DNA of 14,290 nt from an uncultured Prevotellaceae bacterium (GCA_937904375.1 CALDIG010000048.1:1-14290); one strand, 5' to 3'. Shown: positions 1 through 8,009, counted from the stretch's first letter. Numbers and translations: made by a program. Notes: generated by a model from the sequence alone, not told the origin.

Positions 1-14
1 TGCTCTTCCGATCT
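1..14. other. Illumina adapter remnant at contig edge
   Basis: The first 14 bases, TGCTCTTCCGATCT, are identical to the 3' end of the standard Illumina TruSeq read-2 adapter (the last 13 bases are common to both adapters). A chance match of this length exactly at the first base is very unlikely, so this is probably untrimmed library sequence rather than genome. It marks a real contig end. Bases just after it (15-48) are AT-rich and hold nothing I recognise. Confidence 0.9.
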
Positions 15-48
15 TTTTAGTCATTAGTTTTTTGAAGTTTATTTTACA

Positions 49-128
49 TAGCTATTCCTATCCATTCCTAGCTATTCCTAGCCTAGCCTAGCTACTCCTA
101 GCCATTCCTAGCTACTCCTATCCTAGCC
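49..128. repeat. 8 x 10-bp imperfect tandem repeat (TAGCTATTCC type)
   Basis: Eight consecutive 10-bp units fill this stretch without gaps. The most frequent forms are TAGCTATTCC, TAGCTACTCC and TAGCCATTCC. Two units (79-88 and 119-128) drift toward repeated TAGCC pentamers, which suggests each decamer arose from two related 5-mers. The array lies beyond the terminator of the Sus-type operon and is full of TAG stops on the plus strand, so it is not coding. Its function is unknown; the 10-bp period equals about one helical turn. Because it sits next to a contig end, copy number may be affected by assembly. Confidence 0.85.
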
Positions 129-135
129 TAGAAAG

Positions 136-173
136 AATCAAGGCTTTTCTCGATGTTGAGAAAAGCCTTGATT
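136..173 (-). terminator. Hairpin terminator after the Sus-type operon
   Basis: A perfect 16-bp inverted repeat (136-151 pairing with 158-173) encloses a 6-base loop. It begins about 30 bases past the stop codon of the SusF-like gene. Read on the minus strand, the stem is followed by a short T-rich stretch (CTTTC), so the U-tract is modest, but the stem is strong. It probably ends the susC-D-E-F transcript. On the plus strand the stem is followed by TTTTATT and could also stop anything entering from the left. Confidence 0.8.
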
Positions 174-202
174 TTATTGGATTTTATTACTTCGTGCCGT
201 TT

Positions 203-1543
203 TTACAGGGCAGGAGTGAAAATAGCGTGGAAATCACCCTCATAGGTGAGGTAGAGCTGGATGAAGTAGTTGCCGTCAACGTCGAACTTGAGGTTACCAC
301 CATCATAGCCCAGGTTGTTGATGTCGCCACCCCAGTTGATGTCCCAGCTCTCGTTAGCACGGAACTTGAACTCGGTGCCAGCAGGAATCTCGCAGCGGCC
401 TTCCCAAGCGCCAGTAGCGGTGTTGTAGGTGAGCTTAGCATAGTCGCTTGCCCAGCCGTTGAAGCCGCCAATCACACCAATAGTGGTGATAGGAGTGAGA
501 TGATAGGTCATAGCGTCGAGATTAGCCTCTACCATGTAGAAGCCTTCGGGAGCGTTGATATTGCCTGCTTGAGCAGCAAGATATCCACTGTAGTCATCAA
601 TGCTCTCAAGGAGACCCCAGTCGGGAGCGTTCCAGTTGTCCTTACCGCTACGGAACTTGAAGTCGCCGTTGAGATACATGAAGCCGTAGTAGTCGCCATC
701 GTTGTTGCGAGCACCCTTCCAGCCCTTGTTCTTAAGACCTGAACCTACTGGGGTTCCCCATCCGTTGGTGTTACCAGCCATCCAAATCATGTCGGCGTAG
801 GCCAGACCCTCAACGTCGTAGGTCATGTCGTTAGTGTTAACGGTGATGATATACTGGGTGTAGTCCTCATCAATGTCGAGGTAAATCACGTGGGCGGCAT
901 CACCCTTTGCGAGATTGCCACCAAAGATGAAACCGTCGGTCTCCTCGTCGCTGCCCAGCTTGCCAGCCTCAAAGTTGTTGAGGTCGGTGAATGGCAGGAA
1001 GTAGAAGTTCATCTCCTGTGCAGGAACGGTGAGGGTGTATTGACCTTCACTTACAAACTCCATAGGAGTCTTGTCGTCGCCCTGAACGATATACATACCG
1101 GCAGCCATCAGCACAGCATCCTCGATGTCGCTGCTGAAGCGGAAGCCCTGACCGTTGTTCTTGAGAATAGTCACCACGTTGATTGGCACGTTAATAGCAT
1201 CATCAGGCACTCCGTAGAGAGCCTCAAGGACGTCGCGCAGCTCGGTAGTCTTGGCACGGCCCTGCTCGTCAACGTTAATGGTGCGGCTGGCGCTCTTGTC
1301 GGCATTGAAGATGGTAACAGTGTTGGTCGCTGTTGTACCTTCATCAGCATTGTAGGTGGGTGTGAACAGGAGCACGCTATCGGTTGTGATAGTAGTGAAG
1401 TCGATAGCTCCAGCGGCAGCCACCACAGCGCTGGCGCTGGCGGTGTTCTCGCTGTTGCTCATGGGGTCGGCCCAGTCCTTGAAGTCCTCGGTACAGCTTG
1501 CCATGAGCAAACCAATACCTAAAATATAAAATAACTTTTTCAT
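203..1543 (-). CDS. SusF/SusE-type (DUF5115-like) outer-membrane glycan-binding lipoprotein
   Basis: This 446-residue protein is the last gene of the susC-D-E-F operon. It starts with a lipoprotein signal peptide ending in the lipobox MASC, with the lipidated Cys at 17, followed by acidic residues (TEDFKDWADP). That N-terminus is typical of SusF/DUF5115 proteins exported to the cell surface. The N-terminal half (about 40-245) should form Ig-like or spacer domains. Two tandem carbohydrate-binding-like beta domains follow: about 252-350, opening with WMAGNTNGWG, and about 355-446, opening with GVIGGFNGWA and carrying SWDINWGG near 399-406. Aromatic residues in such modules stack on sugars in SusE and SusF. 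The protein should hold glycan chains at the surface for SusC/SusD and lacks any catalytic domain. A 147-base gap with an inverted repeat separates it from susE. The alpha-glucan specificity is inferred from the family. Confidence 0.88.
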   Translation of the reverse strand: MKKLFYILGIGLLMASCTEDFKDWADPMSNSENTASASAVVAAAGAIDFTTITTDSVLLFTPTYNADEGTTATNTVTIFNADKSASRTINVDEQGRAKTTELRDVLEALYGVPDDAINVPINVVTILKNNGQGFRFSSDIEDAVLMAAGMYIVQGDDKTPMEFVSEGQYTLTVPAQEMNFYFLPFTDLNNFEAGKLGSDEETDGFIFGGNLAKGDAAHVIYLDIDEDYTQYIITVNTNDMTYDVEGLAYADMIWMAGNTNGWGTPVGSGLKNKGWKGARNNDGDYYGFMYLNGDFKFRSGKDNWNAPDWGLLESIDDYSGYLAAQAGNINAPEGFYMVEANLDAMTYHLTPITTIGVIGGFNGWASDYAKLTYNTATGAWEGRCEIPAGTEFKFRANESWDINWGGDINNLGYDGGNLKFDVDGNYFIQLYLTYEGDFHAIFTPAL

Positions 1544-1570
1544 GTTGTGTTAATTTCTTCTTTTAAGCGG

Positions 1571-1667
1571 TAGAGTTCGCTTCGCGAAGTTTAGTGTTTA
1601 GAGTTTAGTGTTTAGAGGTCTCTAAACTCTCCCCTCTAACCCCTAAACTTCGGCGAAGCCGACTCTA
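1571..1667. repeat. Large imperfect inverted repeat between susE and the SusF-like gene
   Basis: The gap between the two lipoprotein genes holds a long, nearly palindromic element. The left arm (about 1571-1602) pairs with the right arm (about 1634-1667) over some 30 bases with a few mismatches and one-base shifts. Each arm contains a CTTCG(C/GC)GAAG core, which can itself fold back. Inside lies a second inverted repeat: GTTTAGAG (1610-1617) facing CTCTAAAC (1620-1627), and TTTAG words are repeated several times on the left side. In the mRNA this would make a strong branched hairpin. It could stabilise or attenuate the message so that the SusF-like protein is made at a different level, or it could be a dispersed repeat copy. 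No reading frame of note crosses it. Confidence 0.75.
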
Positions 1668-1690
1668 AGCTCATTTTATTGGTTCATAAA

Positions 1691-2887
1691 TTACTCAATA
1701 GCAAGGAAATAGTAGAGTCCTAAAATGTCATTGAAATAGACCTTGTAGCTTCCGGCCTTAGACACGATGTCGGGACCGCCTTGTGTACCAATGCCCAATG
1801 GGAAGTCGGTACCACCCCAGTTTACATCCCAAGAGTTGTTGGCGGCAAACTTGAACTTGCCACCGTCGAAGGAAATGATTTCTGACATCCACTCGTGGTT
1901 CTCGGTGTTGTCGCGCTTGCCCATAGCAGTCATGGAGTCATCGGCAGTGCTCCAACCATTGTGCTCACCAGGAATAGCGATAATGTCAAACTCAGAATAT
2001 GTGCCGTCGAGCTTCTCCATCGAGAAGGTGTTATTAACGGTGTTCATAGTAATCTTGTAGTAGCCGTCGGAAGGGATACCGATGTTGTGGTTGTCGCCAT
2101 CCTCATCGGTAACACCAGCATCGTTGCCATCGATGTTAGTGAAGTTCATCTGGGTGTCCCAGCTGCCTGGATCACGGACGAACTTGAACTGACCGCCGGC
2201 AGGGAAATAGCCGGCATACACGAGCGAACCGTTGCCGTCCTTGTCGAAGTCGGCTCCTGGCTCGGGCAGCAATGGAACAATACCGGTACCAATATCATTA
2301 ACGTTCCAGTCGGCACTACCGATGCAGTTACCTACCATGTACCAGAGTACTGGGTCGGCAGGCTTGAGCTCGATGTAGTAAGGAGTAACAAGGAGTTTCA
2401 CTACGTTAGAAACAACTTCACGAGCACCAGGAGTGTTGGCTTTCACGCGGGCATAAACTTCCTGCTCGGCAGGAACCTGACCATCGACATAATTGCAAAT
2501 CACAACAAGCGCTTTAGCCAGCTCGCTAGCGCTAACCTCGGCGTTGCAGGTGCTGAAGATGTTTTCAAAAGCATAGTAGTCGCACTGAGTCTCGCCACTT
2601 TCGTCGGCAGCCTCCTCGGCATAAGAGGTAGTCCACTGATTGGTGGCAGAAACCTCAACAGTATATTCACAAGCTACAGGGAAGCCTCCATAGTCGGGTT
2701 GCGACCAGGTGAAGTTCACTGTCTCAGAGTTTGCCAAGTCAATAGCTTGACCGGCGTAAGCTGGAGTGTTCAGCACGAACGAGTCGGGTTGCTGAAGCAC
2801 GGGATTAGAGTCGCGGTCATCGCTACACGAAGTGAACATGAGAACTGCACCCATGAGCAATAATGCCGACTTGAATATCTTATTCAT
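1691..2887 (-). CDS. susE: SusE-like outer-membrane glycan-binding lipoprotein
   Basis: This 398-residue lipoprotein has a signal peptide ending in FTSC (lipidated Cys 21) and then the acidic SDDRDSNPVL typical of surface-exported Bacteroidetes lipoproteins. Residues about 28-168 match the SusE N-terminal Ig-like domain, with the family pattern of a proline-rich start and FTWSQPDYGG at 59-68. Two carbohydrate-binding-like modules follow: about 180-295 (YMVGNCIGSADWN at 183-195) and about 300-398 (IAIPGEHNGWS, then KFKFAANNSWDVNWGG at 344-359). It should bind glycan at the cell surface and help SusC/SusD. Length is close to SusE of B. thetaiotaomicron (about 390 residues). It lies 39 bases downstream of susD in the same operon. 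Its last module resembles the last module of the neighbouring SusF-like protein. The exact sugar is not proven by sequence. Confidence 0.88.
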   Translation of the reverse strand: MNKIFKSALLLMGAVLMFTSCSDDRDSNPVLQQPDSFVLNTPAYAGQAIDLANSETVNFTWSQPDYGGFPVACEYTVEVSATNQWTTSYAEEAADESGETQCDYYAFENIFSTCNAEVSASELAKALVVICNYVDGQVPAEQEVYARVKANTPGAREVVSNVVKLLVTPYYIELKPADPVLWYMVGNCIGSADWNVNDIGTGIVPLLPEPGADFDKDGNGSLVYAGYFPAGGQFKFVRDPGSWDTQMNFTNIDGNDAGVTDEDGDNHNIGIPSDGYYKITMNTVNNTFSMEKLDGTYSEFDIIAIPGEHNGWSTADDSMTAMGKRDNTENHEWMSEIISFDGGKFKFAANNSWDVNWGGTDFPLGIGTQGGPDIVSKAGSYKVYFNDILGLYYFLAIE

Positions 2888-2926
2888 AATAATCTCTTAT
2901 TTAATATTTAAAGTGATTAGCTATCA

Positions 2927-4597
2927 TTATTTGTAACCCTCGTTCTGTGTGAGGTTGGGGTTAGCAAGAATGTCATCATTTGGAATAGCGAATACGTTGC
3001 GGTAAGCCTCGAAGTCGCGGCCGGCGTAAGCGCCACCCTTCCATTGCCACTTATAGTCGGTGTTACCACCAAACTTGCCAAAGCGGATGAGGTCAACACG
3101 GCGACGTCCCTCAAAGTAGAACTCACGACTCCACTCATCGAGGATGTCGTTAAGAGAGTAAGATGCTTTCTCAGTAGCATGAGCGCGAGCGCGCAGTGCG
3201 TTAATAGCGGTAACAGCGTCGGCAGGAGCGGCGCCACTGCCACCCAAGCGGGTAACAGCCTCGGCGTAGGTCAAGTAAGCCTCGGCAGTACGCATGTACA
3301 ATAAGTGAGAATCAGCAAATGTGATGTCCGAACCCTTCGAACCGTCGCACTTGAAGTTTGTGAACTTAGCAACAGCGTAGCCATACTTGAAGTCACTCTC
3401 GTTCTCCACGTTGAGGTGACGACCCTCGGTCTCAAAGAGGGCACGGTCGTCGCCAGCAGCGGCAACTACGTCGTAGGCATGTCCTTCGGGAGCCTCAATG
3501 TCGCTGAAGAACTTCTTTATAAGCTCGGGACGGCAACGGTTACCACCCCAAGTGCTGTTGTTATAGAGGCCGTTAACCTCGGTGGGGTCGTAGGGATAAG
3601 GATGCATGTCACTGTCGAAGGTAGAGCAAATCAGGAAGTTTGTTCCACCCCAAGAAGTAGTGCGAGTGCCATCTTGGATTACTGGGAATACAGCCTCAAT
3701 AGTTGCACCGTTAGTGCCGTTATCGCCCATGAAGAGCATTTGGTAAGCTGTGAAATGACGTGTAATGCCATCTACACCTGTACCCTCGTAGTCATCGGTG
3801 AACAGGTCGTAAGGCGAATCCATCACCTTCTTAGCATAGTCGCGGGCAGCAGCCCATTGAGGAGTGCCGGTATAGACTTGTGCATTGAGGTAGAGGCGTG
3901 CAAGAAGCATCCAGGCAGCAGCCTTGTCAACGCGACCGTAGCCTTGCTGACCATATTTCTTGGGAGCGGGATCGCTAAGCACTTGGTCGCCAGAGCCCTC
4001 ACCAATGATGTCCTTAAGCTCACTCTCAATGAACTCATAAACCTGAGCGCGAGTGTATTGCTCGGGGTTGTCACCCGATATCTTGGTGGTGAAAGGAATG
4101 TTTCCAAAGGCGTCCATCAGCAGATAGAACTGGAAGGCGCGCAAGAAGCGAACCTCGGCGGTCATTGTGCCATCGTAGTCACCAAACACATCAAGATACT
4201 GGTTGCAGAAGGTGATACCGATACACAGTCCGTAGTAGTAACCACGCAGCATTGGGTGGCTAGCGTCATAGCTGTTGTGGCAATAAGAAGAAATACCCTC
4301 GTCACCCCAACCGCAGATGGCCTCGTCGGTAGTGAGCTCGTTAGAGTTCCACATCTGGCGGAACTTGTGCTGGAAACCTCCGTCAAGACCAGCAACATCG
4401 ACGTTGTCGTCGCCACCGTTGTTACCCGAAGTGGCAAAAACCGAATAGCACTTGTTGAACAGCTGCTCAGCGGTAACGTCATTTTTCAGAGAAGGGTCGA
4501 TAGGCTCCACGTCAAGGTCTTTGACACAAGAGTTCAAACCCAAGCCCATGATGATAACAGCAGCTGCACAAATTATATATTTAAAATACTTATTCAT
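2927..4597 (-). CDS. susD: SusD/RagB-family glycan-binding outer-membrane lipoprotein
   Basis: This 556-residue protein is the surface lid of the SusC porin. It has a lipoprotein signal peptide ending in LNSC (Cys 24). The SusD N-terminal region follows with RQMWNSNELTTDEAICGW at 80-97, then the long alpha-helical TPR-type scaffold (for example FLRAFQFYLLMDAFGNIPF), and the RagB/SusD C-terminal part with EGRRRVDLIRFGKF at 496-509 and a terminal IPNDDILANPNLTQNEGYK. That ending and the NELxTDE stretch strongly recall the starch-binding SusD of B. thetaiotaomicron. From memory, some of that protein's starch-contact residues seem kept (a Trp near 97) and others changed, so starch or maltooligosaccharide is a reasonable but unproven ligand. 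susC lies 31 bases upstream and susE 39 bases downstream, all on one strand. Confidence 0.95.
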   Translation of the reverse strand: MNKYFKYIICAAAVIIMGLGLNSCVKDLDVEPIDPSLKNDVTAEQLFNKCYSVFATSGNNGGDDNVDVAGLDGGFQHKFRQMWNSNELTTDEAICGWGDEGISSYCHNSYDASHPMLRGYYYGLCIGITFCNQYLDVFGDYDGTMTAEVRFLRAFQFYLLMDAFGNIPFTTKISGDNPEQYTRAQVYEFIESELKDIIGEGSGDQVLSDPAPKKYGQQGYGRVDKAAAWMLLARLYLNAQVYTGTPQWAAARDYAKKVMDSPYDLFTDDYEGTGVDGITRHFTAYQMLFMGDNGTNGATIEAVFPVIQDGTRTTSWGGTNFLICSTFDSDMHPYPYDPTEVNGLYNNSTWGGNRCRPELIKKFFSDIEAPEGHAYDVVAAAGDDRALFETEGRHLNVENESDFKYGYAVAKFTNFKCDGSKGSDITFADSHLLYMRTAEAYLTYAEAVTRLGGSGAAPADAVTAINALRARAHATEKASYSLNDILDEWSREFYFEGRRRVDLIRFGKFGGNTDYKWQWKGGAYAGRDFEAYRNVFAIPNDDILANPNLTQNEGYK

Positions 4598-4628
4598 TTT
4601 GTTATATATTAAAATGTGTCTTGAAAAA

Positions 4629-7600
4629 TTAGAAGTTCAGGCTCAAACCAAGGATGAACGAGATGGGACGTGGGAAGATGTCGCCACCGATACCGCCAAA
4701 GATCTCAGGATCGATGCCATCATACTTGGTGATGCAGAATACGTTAGAAACAGTACCATAAACACGTCCACCCAGGCCGTGATAGCCGTTGCTCTTGAAG
4801 AGCTCGTTGAAGCTGTAACCCAGGGTGATGTTGTCACACTTGAGGAACGAAGCGTTCTGTACCCAATAGTCGCTGAACACTGTCTCGTTGTCATAGGTTT
4901 GCCAACCCATTTCAACAGCCGACAAAGGACGATTGTTGAAGTAGTTACCCGAAACGTTCTCCAGAATAGCGGCGTTGCTCACATTGTGATGACCTTGAGC
5001 CACGTTGTTGAACATGTAGTTGCCAATGCTTGCGCGCAGACTGAAACCGAAGTCCCAGTTCTTCCACTCGAGTTTCGAAGCGAAGCCCATAGTAACAGGA
5101 GCCCAAGGACACTTGTAGAAGTAACGGTCAGAAGGACTAATCACACCATCTCCATTGCGGTCAACAACTTGACCCTCGATAGGCTTGCCGTTGGCGTCGT
5201 AAACCTGCTGATAAACCCAGAACGAGTTAGATGGTTTTCCAACAACATGTGCTTGAGCGGGACCATTGATGCCTATGCTACCTGTGGTGATGAAATTGTT
5301 CTCATCATCGGTGATGAGCTCAATGATCTTATTGCTGTTGTAAGTCAAGTTGTAGTCAAGAGTCCACAACAGGTCGTCGGTAGAAATGGCTTTCCAGTTA
5401 ACCGAGAATTCGATACCTGTGTTGCGCAGCGAACCAATGTTCTTGTAGAACTCATTAGAGAAGTTGGTCATTGCCGAGAATGGCGACCAGTTCAACAGGT
5501 CGGTGGTCTTGCGGTAGTACCAGTCGATGCTACCGGTCAAGCGGCCGTTCATCACACCCCAGTCAAGACCCACGTTGGTGGTGGTAGTGGTCTCCCACTT
5601 AAGCTCGGGGTTATACACGTTTGGTTTAGCCTTTGAGCCATCGCCCAAGAGGTCGTAGAACGCGCCCATGCTACCATTGCTCATCACGTAGTTGGCAAAG
5701 TAGTTGTAGTCGCCGATGCCTTCCTGCTGACCAGTCTTACCCCAACCGAGGCGGAGCTTCAATGTGCTGAAAGGACCTTCTTTCATAAATGCCTCCTCTG
5801 CGATGTTCCAGGCAAGAGCTGCCGATGGGAATAATGCCCAGTGGTCACGGAAGCGTGACGAACCATCGTAACGCATGGTGAAGGTGAGGTAGTACTTGCT
5901 GTCGTAGATGTAGTTCATACGGCCGAAGAACGATACCAGATAGTTCTCAGTGCGATAGCCGAGACCGTTGTTCTGGCGATAAACGCCCTCGCCGCGGATA
6001 GCGCCAGCTTTAGGATCGCCAATAGCATAAGTTGCGCCAGGAATCCAAATGCCAGGAGCGATAGCAAAAGCTTTCTCGTTGTCCTGAGCATTGAAGTAGA
6101 GAGCCGAGTTAGTTGGGTAAGTTCCCCACGACTCGTTAAACTCCTTGCGCCAGTTGTGCTGCCACTCGTAACCTGCCATGATGTCGAAGTGGTGCTTGTC
6201 GTTGAAATCCTTATAGTATTGAGCGTAGGTACTCAACTGGAGGTTCTCCTTCGACTGAGTGTAGTAGCTGGTGTTGCCCCAGTAGTTGCTGGTATTGCTG
6301 ATGTTGGCACTGATGTTGTGACCCTCACCGTGAGTGAAGTCACCACCGAGTGTCAAGTGCAGACGCAAGTCCTCAAAGCCGTGAATCTTATAGTCGATGT
6401 CGGCACTACCGATGAACGAGCGGGTCTTACCGCTGTTGTCATGGTTGTCGAGCATTGCCACGGGGTTGTAAGGAGCGTTGGTGTTCTTAGTGTAGGGCCA
6501 AGCAGGATCGGCAGTGTTAATCTGCATCCAATCGAAATAGCCTCCTACACCGGCATACATAGGATCATCGCTGTAGATGGGCTGAGTGGGATCCATGCGC
6601 ACTGCATTACCCACGGCGCCAGTGTCGGCGAAGCGGCTCTTGGTCCAAGCGAGCTTGCCATTGAGGTTCATAGTCAGGTGATCGTTCAAGAGCGATGGAC
6701 TGAGGTTAACGGCTACAGTGTAGCGCTTGTAGTCCGAAGTCTTGAGGATACCTTGCTGGTCGGTGTAACCGAGCGACAAGCGGTAAGGGAGGAAATCCTT
6801 AACCGAGCCGGCAACAGTGATGTTGTGGTCATGGCTGATGGCGGTACGGTAAATCTCTTTCTGCCAGTCGGTGTTGGCGTTGCCAAGCAGCGAGAGGGCA
6901 GTTTCCTTGCGGGTGTCGTTCTCAAAAGCGTTGGCGATAAACGCGCGATACTCATCACCGTTCATCACCTTGATGGTCTTTTTCTTCATGCTCCATGTAA
7001 CGTTGCCATTGTAGCTCACTTGTGGAGCAGTCTGTCCACGACGGCCCTTCTTGGTGGTGATGATGATAACACCGTTAGAACCACGCGAACCGTAGATGGC
7101 GGTTGCCGAAGCGTCCTTCAACACGTTGAAGCTCTCGATATCCTGTGGGTTAACGAGAGAAAGGGGGTTGCCCACACCACTAATGCCATTGTTATCCATG
7201 GCGATACCATCGATAACGATGAGTGGGTTGTTGCTGGCGTTCAGTGACGAACCACCACGAATGCGGATTGTGGCACTACCACCAGGGGCACCGTCACCAC
7301 TGGTAACGCTCACACCGGCAACTTTACCGCTAAGCATGTCCTGTGCGCTCACTACCACACCCTTGTTCTTGGCGTCGGGGCGTAGAGCAGTCACACTACC
7401 AGTGAGGTCGCTCTTCTTGACAGTACCGTAACCAATCACCACCACATTCTCGAGCACTTGAGCGTCGTCGAGCATCTCGATTACGAGAGTGGGAGCGGCG
7501 GTAACAATCTGATCTTGAAGACCGATAGAAGAAACTTGGAGCTGGGCGCCCTTTGGCACAGTGATTGTGAAGTTACCGTCGAAGTCGGTAGCCACCACAT

Positions 7601-7763
7601 TTGTGGTACCAACTTGGGTAACCGTTGCACCAATAACAGGTTCGCCAGTAGCATCCTTGACATGTCCCTGCACAGTAATCTGTGCGTAGGCTCCGATGGA
7701 TAGGAAGAGTCCTATCATCAGGGCTAGAATCCTCTGGGGAATTCTAATGTTTACCTGCTTCAT
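4629..7763 (-). CDS. susC: SusC/RagA-family TonB-linked outer-membrane glycan importer
   Basis: This 1044-residue protein is the TonB-dependent porin that imports oligosaccharides delivered by SusD. A signal peptide (about 1-27, ending GAYA before QITVQG) is followed by a carboxypeptidase-regulatory-like domain at about 29-100, a TonB-box-like VVVIGYGT at 107-114, and a plug domain at about 110-240. The plug shows the SusC signature motifs GKVAGVSVTSGDGAPGG near 146-162, IRIRGGSSLN, LIVIDG, and LKDASATAIYGSRGSNG at 215-231. The remainder is the 22-strand barrel and ends in the usual aromatic residue (LGLSLNF). There is no STN domain, so no sign of anti-sigma signalling through this receptor; control is more likely by the divergent LacI-type protein. 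It is first in the operon, with an upstream promoter and a leader of roughly 100 bases. Long open frames on the other strand are codon-bias shadows. Confidence 0.97.
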   Translation of the reverse strand: MKQVNIRIPQRILALMIGLFLSIGAYAQITVQGHVKDATGEPVIGATVTQVGTTNVVATDFDGNFTITVPKGAQLQVSSIGLQDQIVTAAPTLVIEMLDDAQVLENVVVIGYGTVKKSDLTGSVTALRPDAKNKGVVVSAQDMLSGKVAGVSVTSGDGAPGGSATIRIRGGSSLNASNNPLIVIDGIAMDNNGISGVGNPLSLVNPQDIESFNVLKDASATAIYGSRGSNGVIIITTKKGRRGQTAPQVSYNGNVTWSMKKKTIKVMNGDEYRAFIANAFENDTRKETALSLLGNANTDWQKEIYRTAISHDHNITVAGSVKDFLPYRLSLGYTDQQGILKTSDYKRYTVAVNLSPSLLNDHLTMNLNGKLAWTKSRFADTGAVGNAVRMDPTQPIYSDDPMYAGVGGYFDWMQINTADPAWPYTKNTNAPYNPVAMLDNHDNSGKTRSFIGSADIDYKIHGFEDLRLHLTLGGDFTHGEGHNISANISNTSNYWGNTSYYTQSKENLQLSTYAQYYKDFNDKHHFDIMAGYEWQHNWRKEFNESWGTYPTNSALYFNAQDNEKAFAIAPGIWIPGATYAIGDPKAGAIRGEGVYRQNNGLGYRTENYLVSFFGRMNYIYDSKYYLTFTMRYDGSSRFRDHWALFPSAALAWNIAEEAFMKEGPFSTLKLRLGWGKTGQQEGIGDYNYFANYVMSNGSMGAFYDLLGDGSKAKPNVYNPELKWETTTTTNVGLDWGVMNGRLTGSIDWYYRKTTDLLNWSPFSAMTNFSNEFYKNIGSLRNTGIEFSVNWKAISTDDLLWTLDYNLTYNSNKIIELITDDENNFITTGSIGINGPAQAHVVGKPSNSFWVYQQVYDANGKPIEGQVVDRNGDGVISPSDRYFYKCPWAPVTMGFASKLEWKNWDFGFSLRASIGNYMFNNVAQGHHNVSNAAILENVSGNYFNNRPLSAVEMGWQTYDNETVFSDYWVQNASFLKCDNITLGYSFNELFKSNGYHGLGGRVYGTVSNVFCITKYDGIDPEIFGGIGGDIFPRPISFILGLSLNF

Positions 7764-7876
7764 CTTGTTTTAATTAAATTGTTATTAAGTTATTAAATAA
7801 AAAAATGTTTGGTATTTTCTAACTATTTGCTATAGTTTATTGTAGTCAAAAAGTTCAGAGCGAAATTTTGCAACTA

Positions 7877-7905
7877 CAAAATTAATTACTTTACATAAAA
7901 GCAAA
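7877..7905 (-). promoter_or_regulatory. Candidate Bacteroidetes promoter for susC
   Basis: On the minus strand TAATTTTG at 7884-7877 matches the Bacteroidetes -7 consensus TAnnTTTG exactly, and TTTG at 7905-7902 could be the -33 element. The spacing of 17 bases is a little shorter than the roughly 19-21 usually quoted, so the -33 assignment is the weaker part. Transcription would start near 7870, about 105 bases before the susC start codon. Confidence 0.6.
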
Positions 7906-7940
7906 GTGTTTTTGCTATTTAATTATGTGTTAAATGAAGC

Positions 7941-7952
7941 GCAAACGTTTGC
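7941..7952. promoter_or_regulatory. LacI-family operator, perfect 12-bp palindrome
   Basis: GCAAACGTTTGC is a perfect palindrome with a central CG, the classic form of a LacI/GalR-family operator and the same core as the E. coli PurR box. It lies in the gap beside a LacI-family gene whose hinge helix keeps the leucine that inserts at such a central CpG. It sits about 77 bases upstream of the predicted susC start site and about 70 bases upstream of the predicted lacI start site. This position favours activation or looping over simple promoter blocking, but the start sites are predictions. Confidence 0.8.
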
Positions 7953-8001
7953 ATTAAGATAATTTAAGAAATTAAAGAGTTAGCCTTTTTAAGATTTATT
8001 G

Positions 8002-8009
8002 TAACTTTG
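8002..8009 (+). promoter_or_regulatory. Candidate -7 element for the lacI-family gene
   Basis: TAACTTTG fits TAnnTTTG exactly and lies 73 bases before the start codon of the regulator. I find no TTTG at the expected upstream distance, so the -33 element is weak or absent. That would fit a low-level or activator-assisted promoter. Confidence 0.45.

Noticed and set aside
49..128. CRISPR array
   Set aside because: The units are 10 bp with no unique spacers and no cas genes are nearby.
890..2863. Plus-strand frames opposite the SusE and SusF-like genes (210 and 322 codons)
   Set aside because: They are antisense to lipoprotein genes with clear signal peptides and domains, so they are shadows.
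3305..5636. Long plus-strand open frames opposite susD and susC (435 and 394 codons)
   Set aside because: They lie wholly opposite well-recognised genes, show no family resemblance and have the composition expected of the complement of coding sequence.
6156..7247. A 363-codon plus-strand frame opposite susC
   Set aside because: It covers the plug and barrel coding part of susC, is Val-rich as complementary frames tend to be, and has no recognisable domain.
4629..7763. SusC as sensor for the ECF sigma factor at the right end
   Set aside because: SusC has no N-terminal STN domain, and the sigma pair is more than 5 kb away with unrelated genes between.
7764..7876. Riboswitch or small RNA in the susC leader
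   Set aside because: The leader is AT-rich without a strong conserved-looking fold. Small RNAs are known near some Bacteroides glycan loci, but nothing here shows one.
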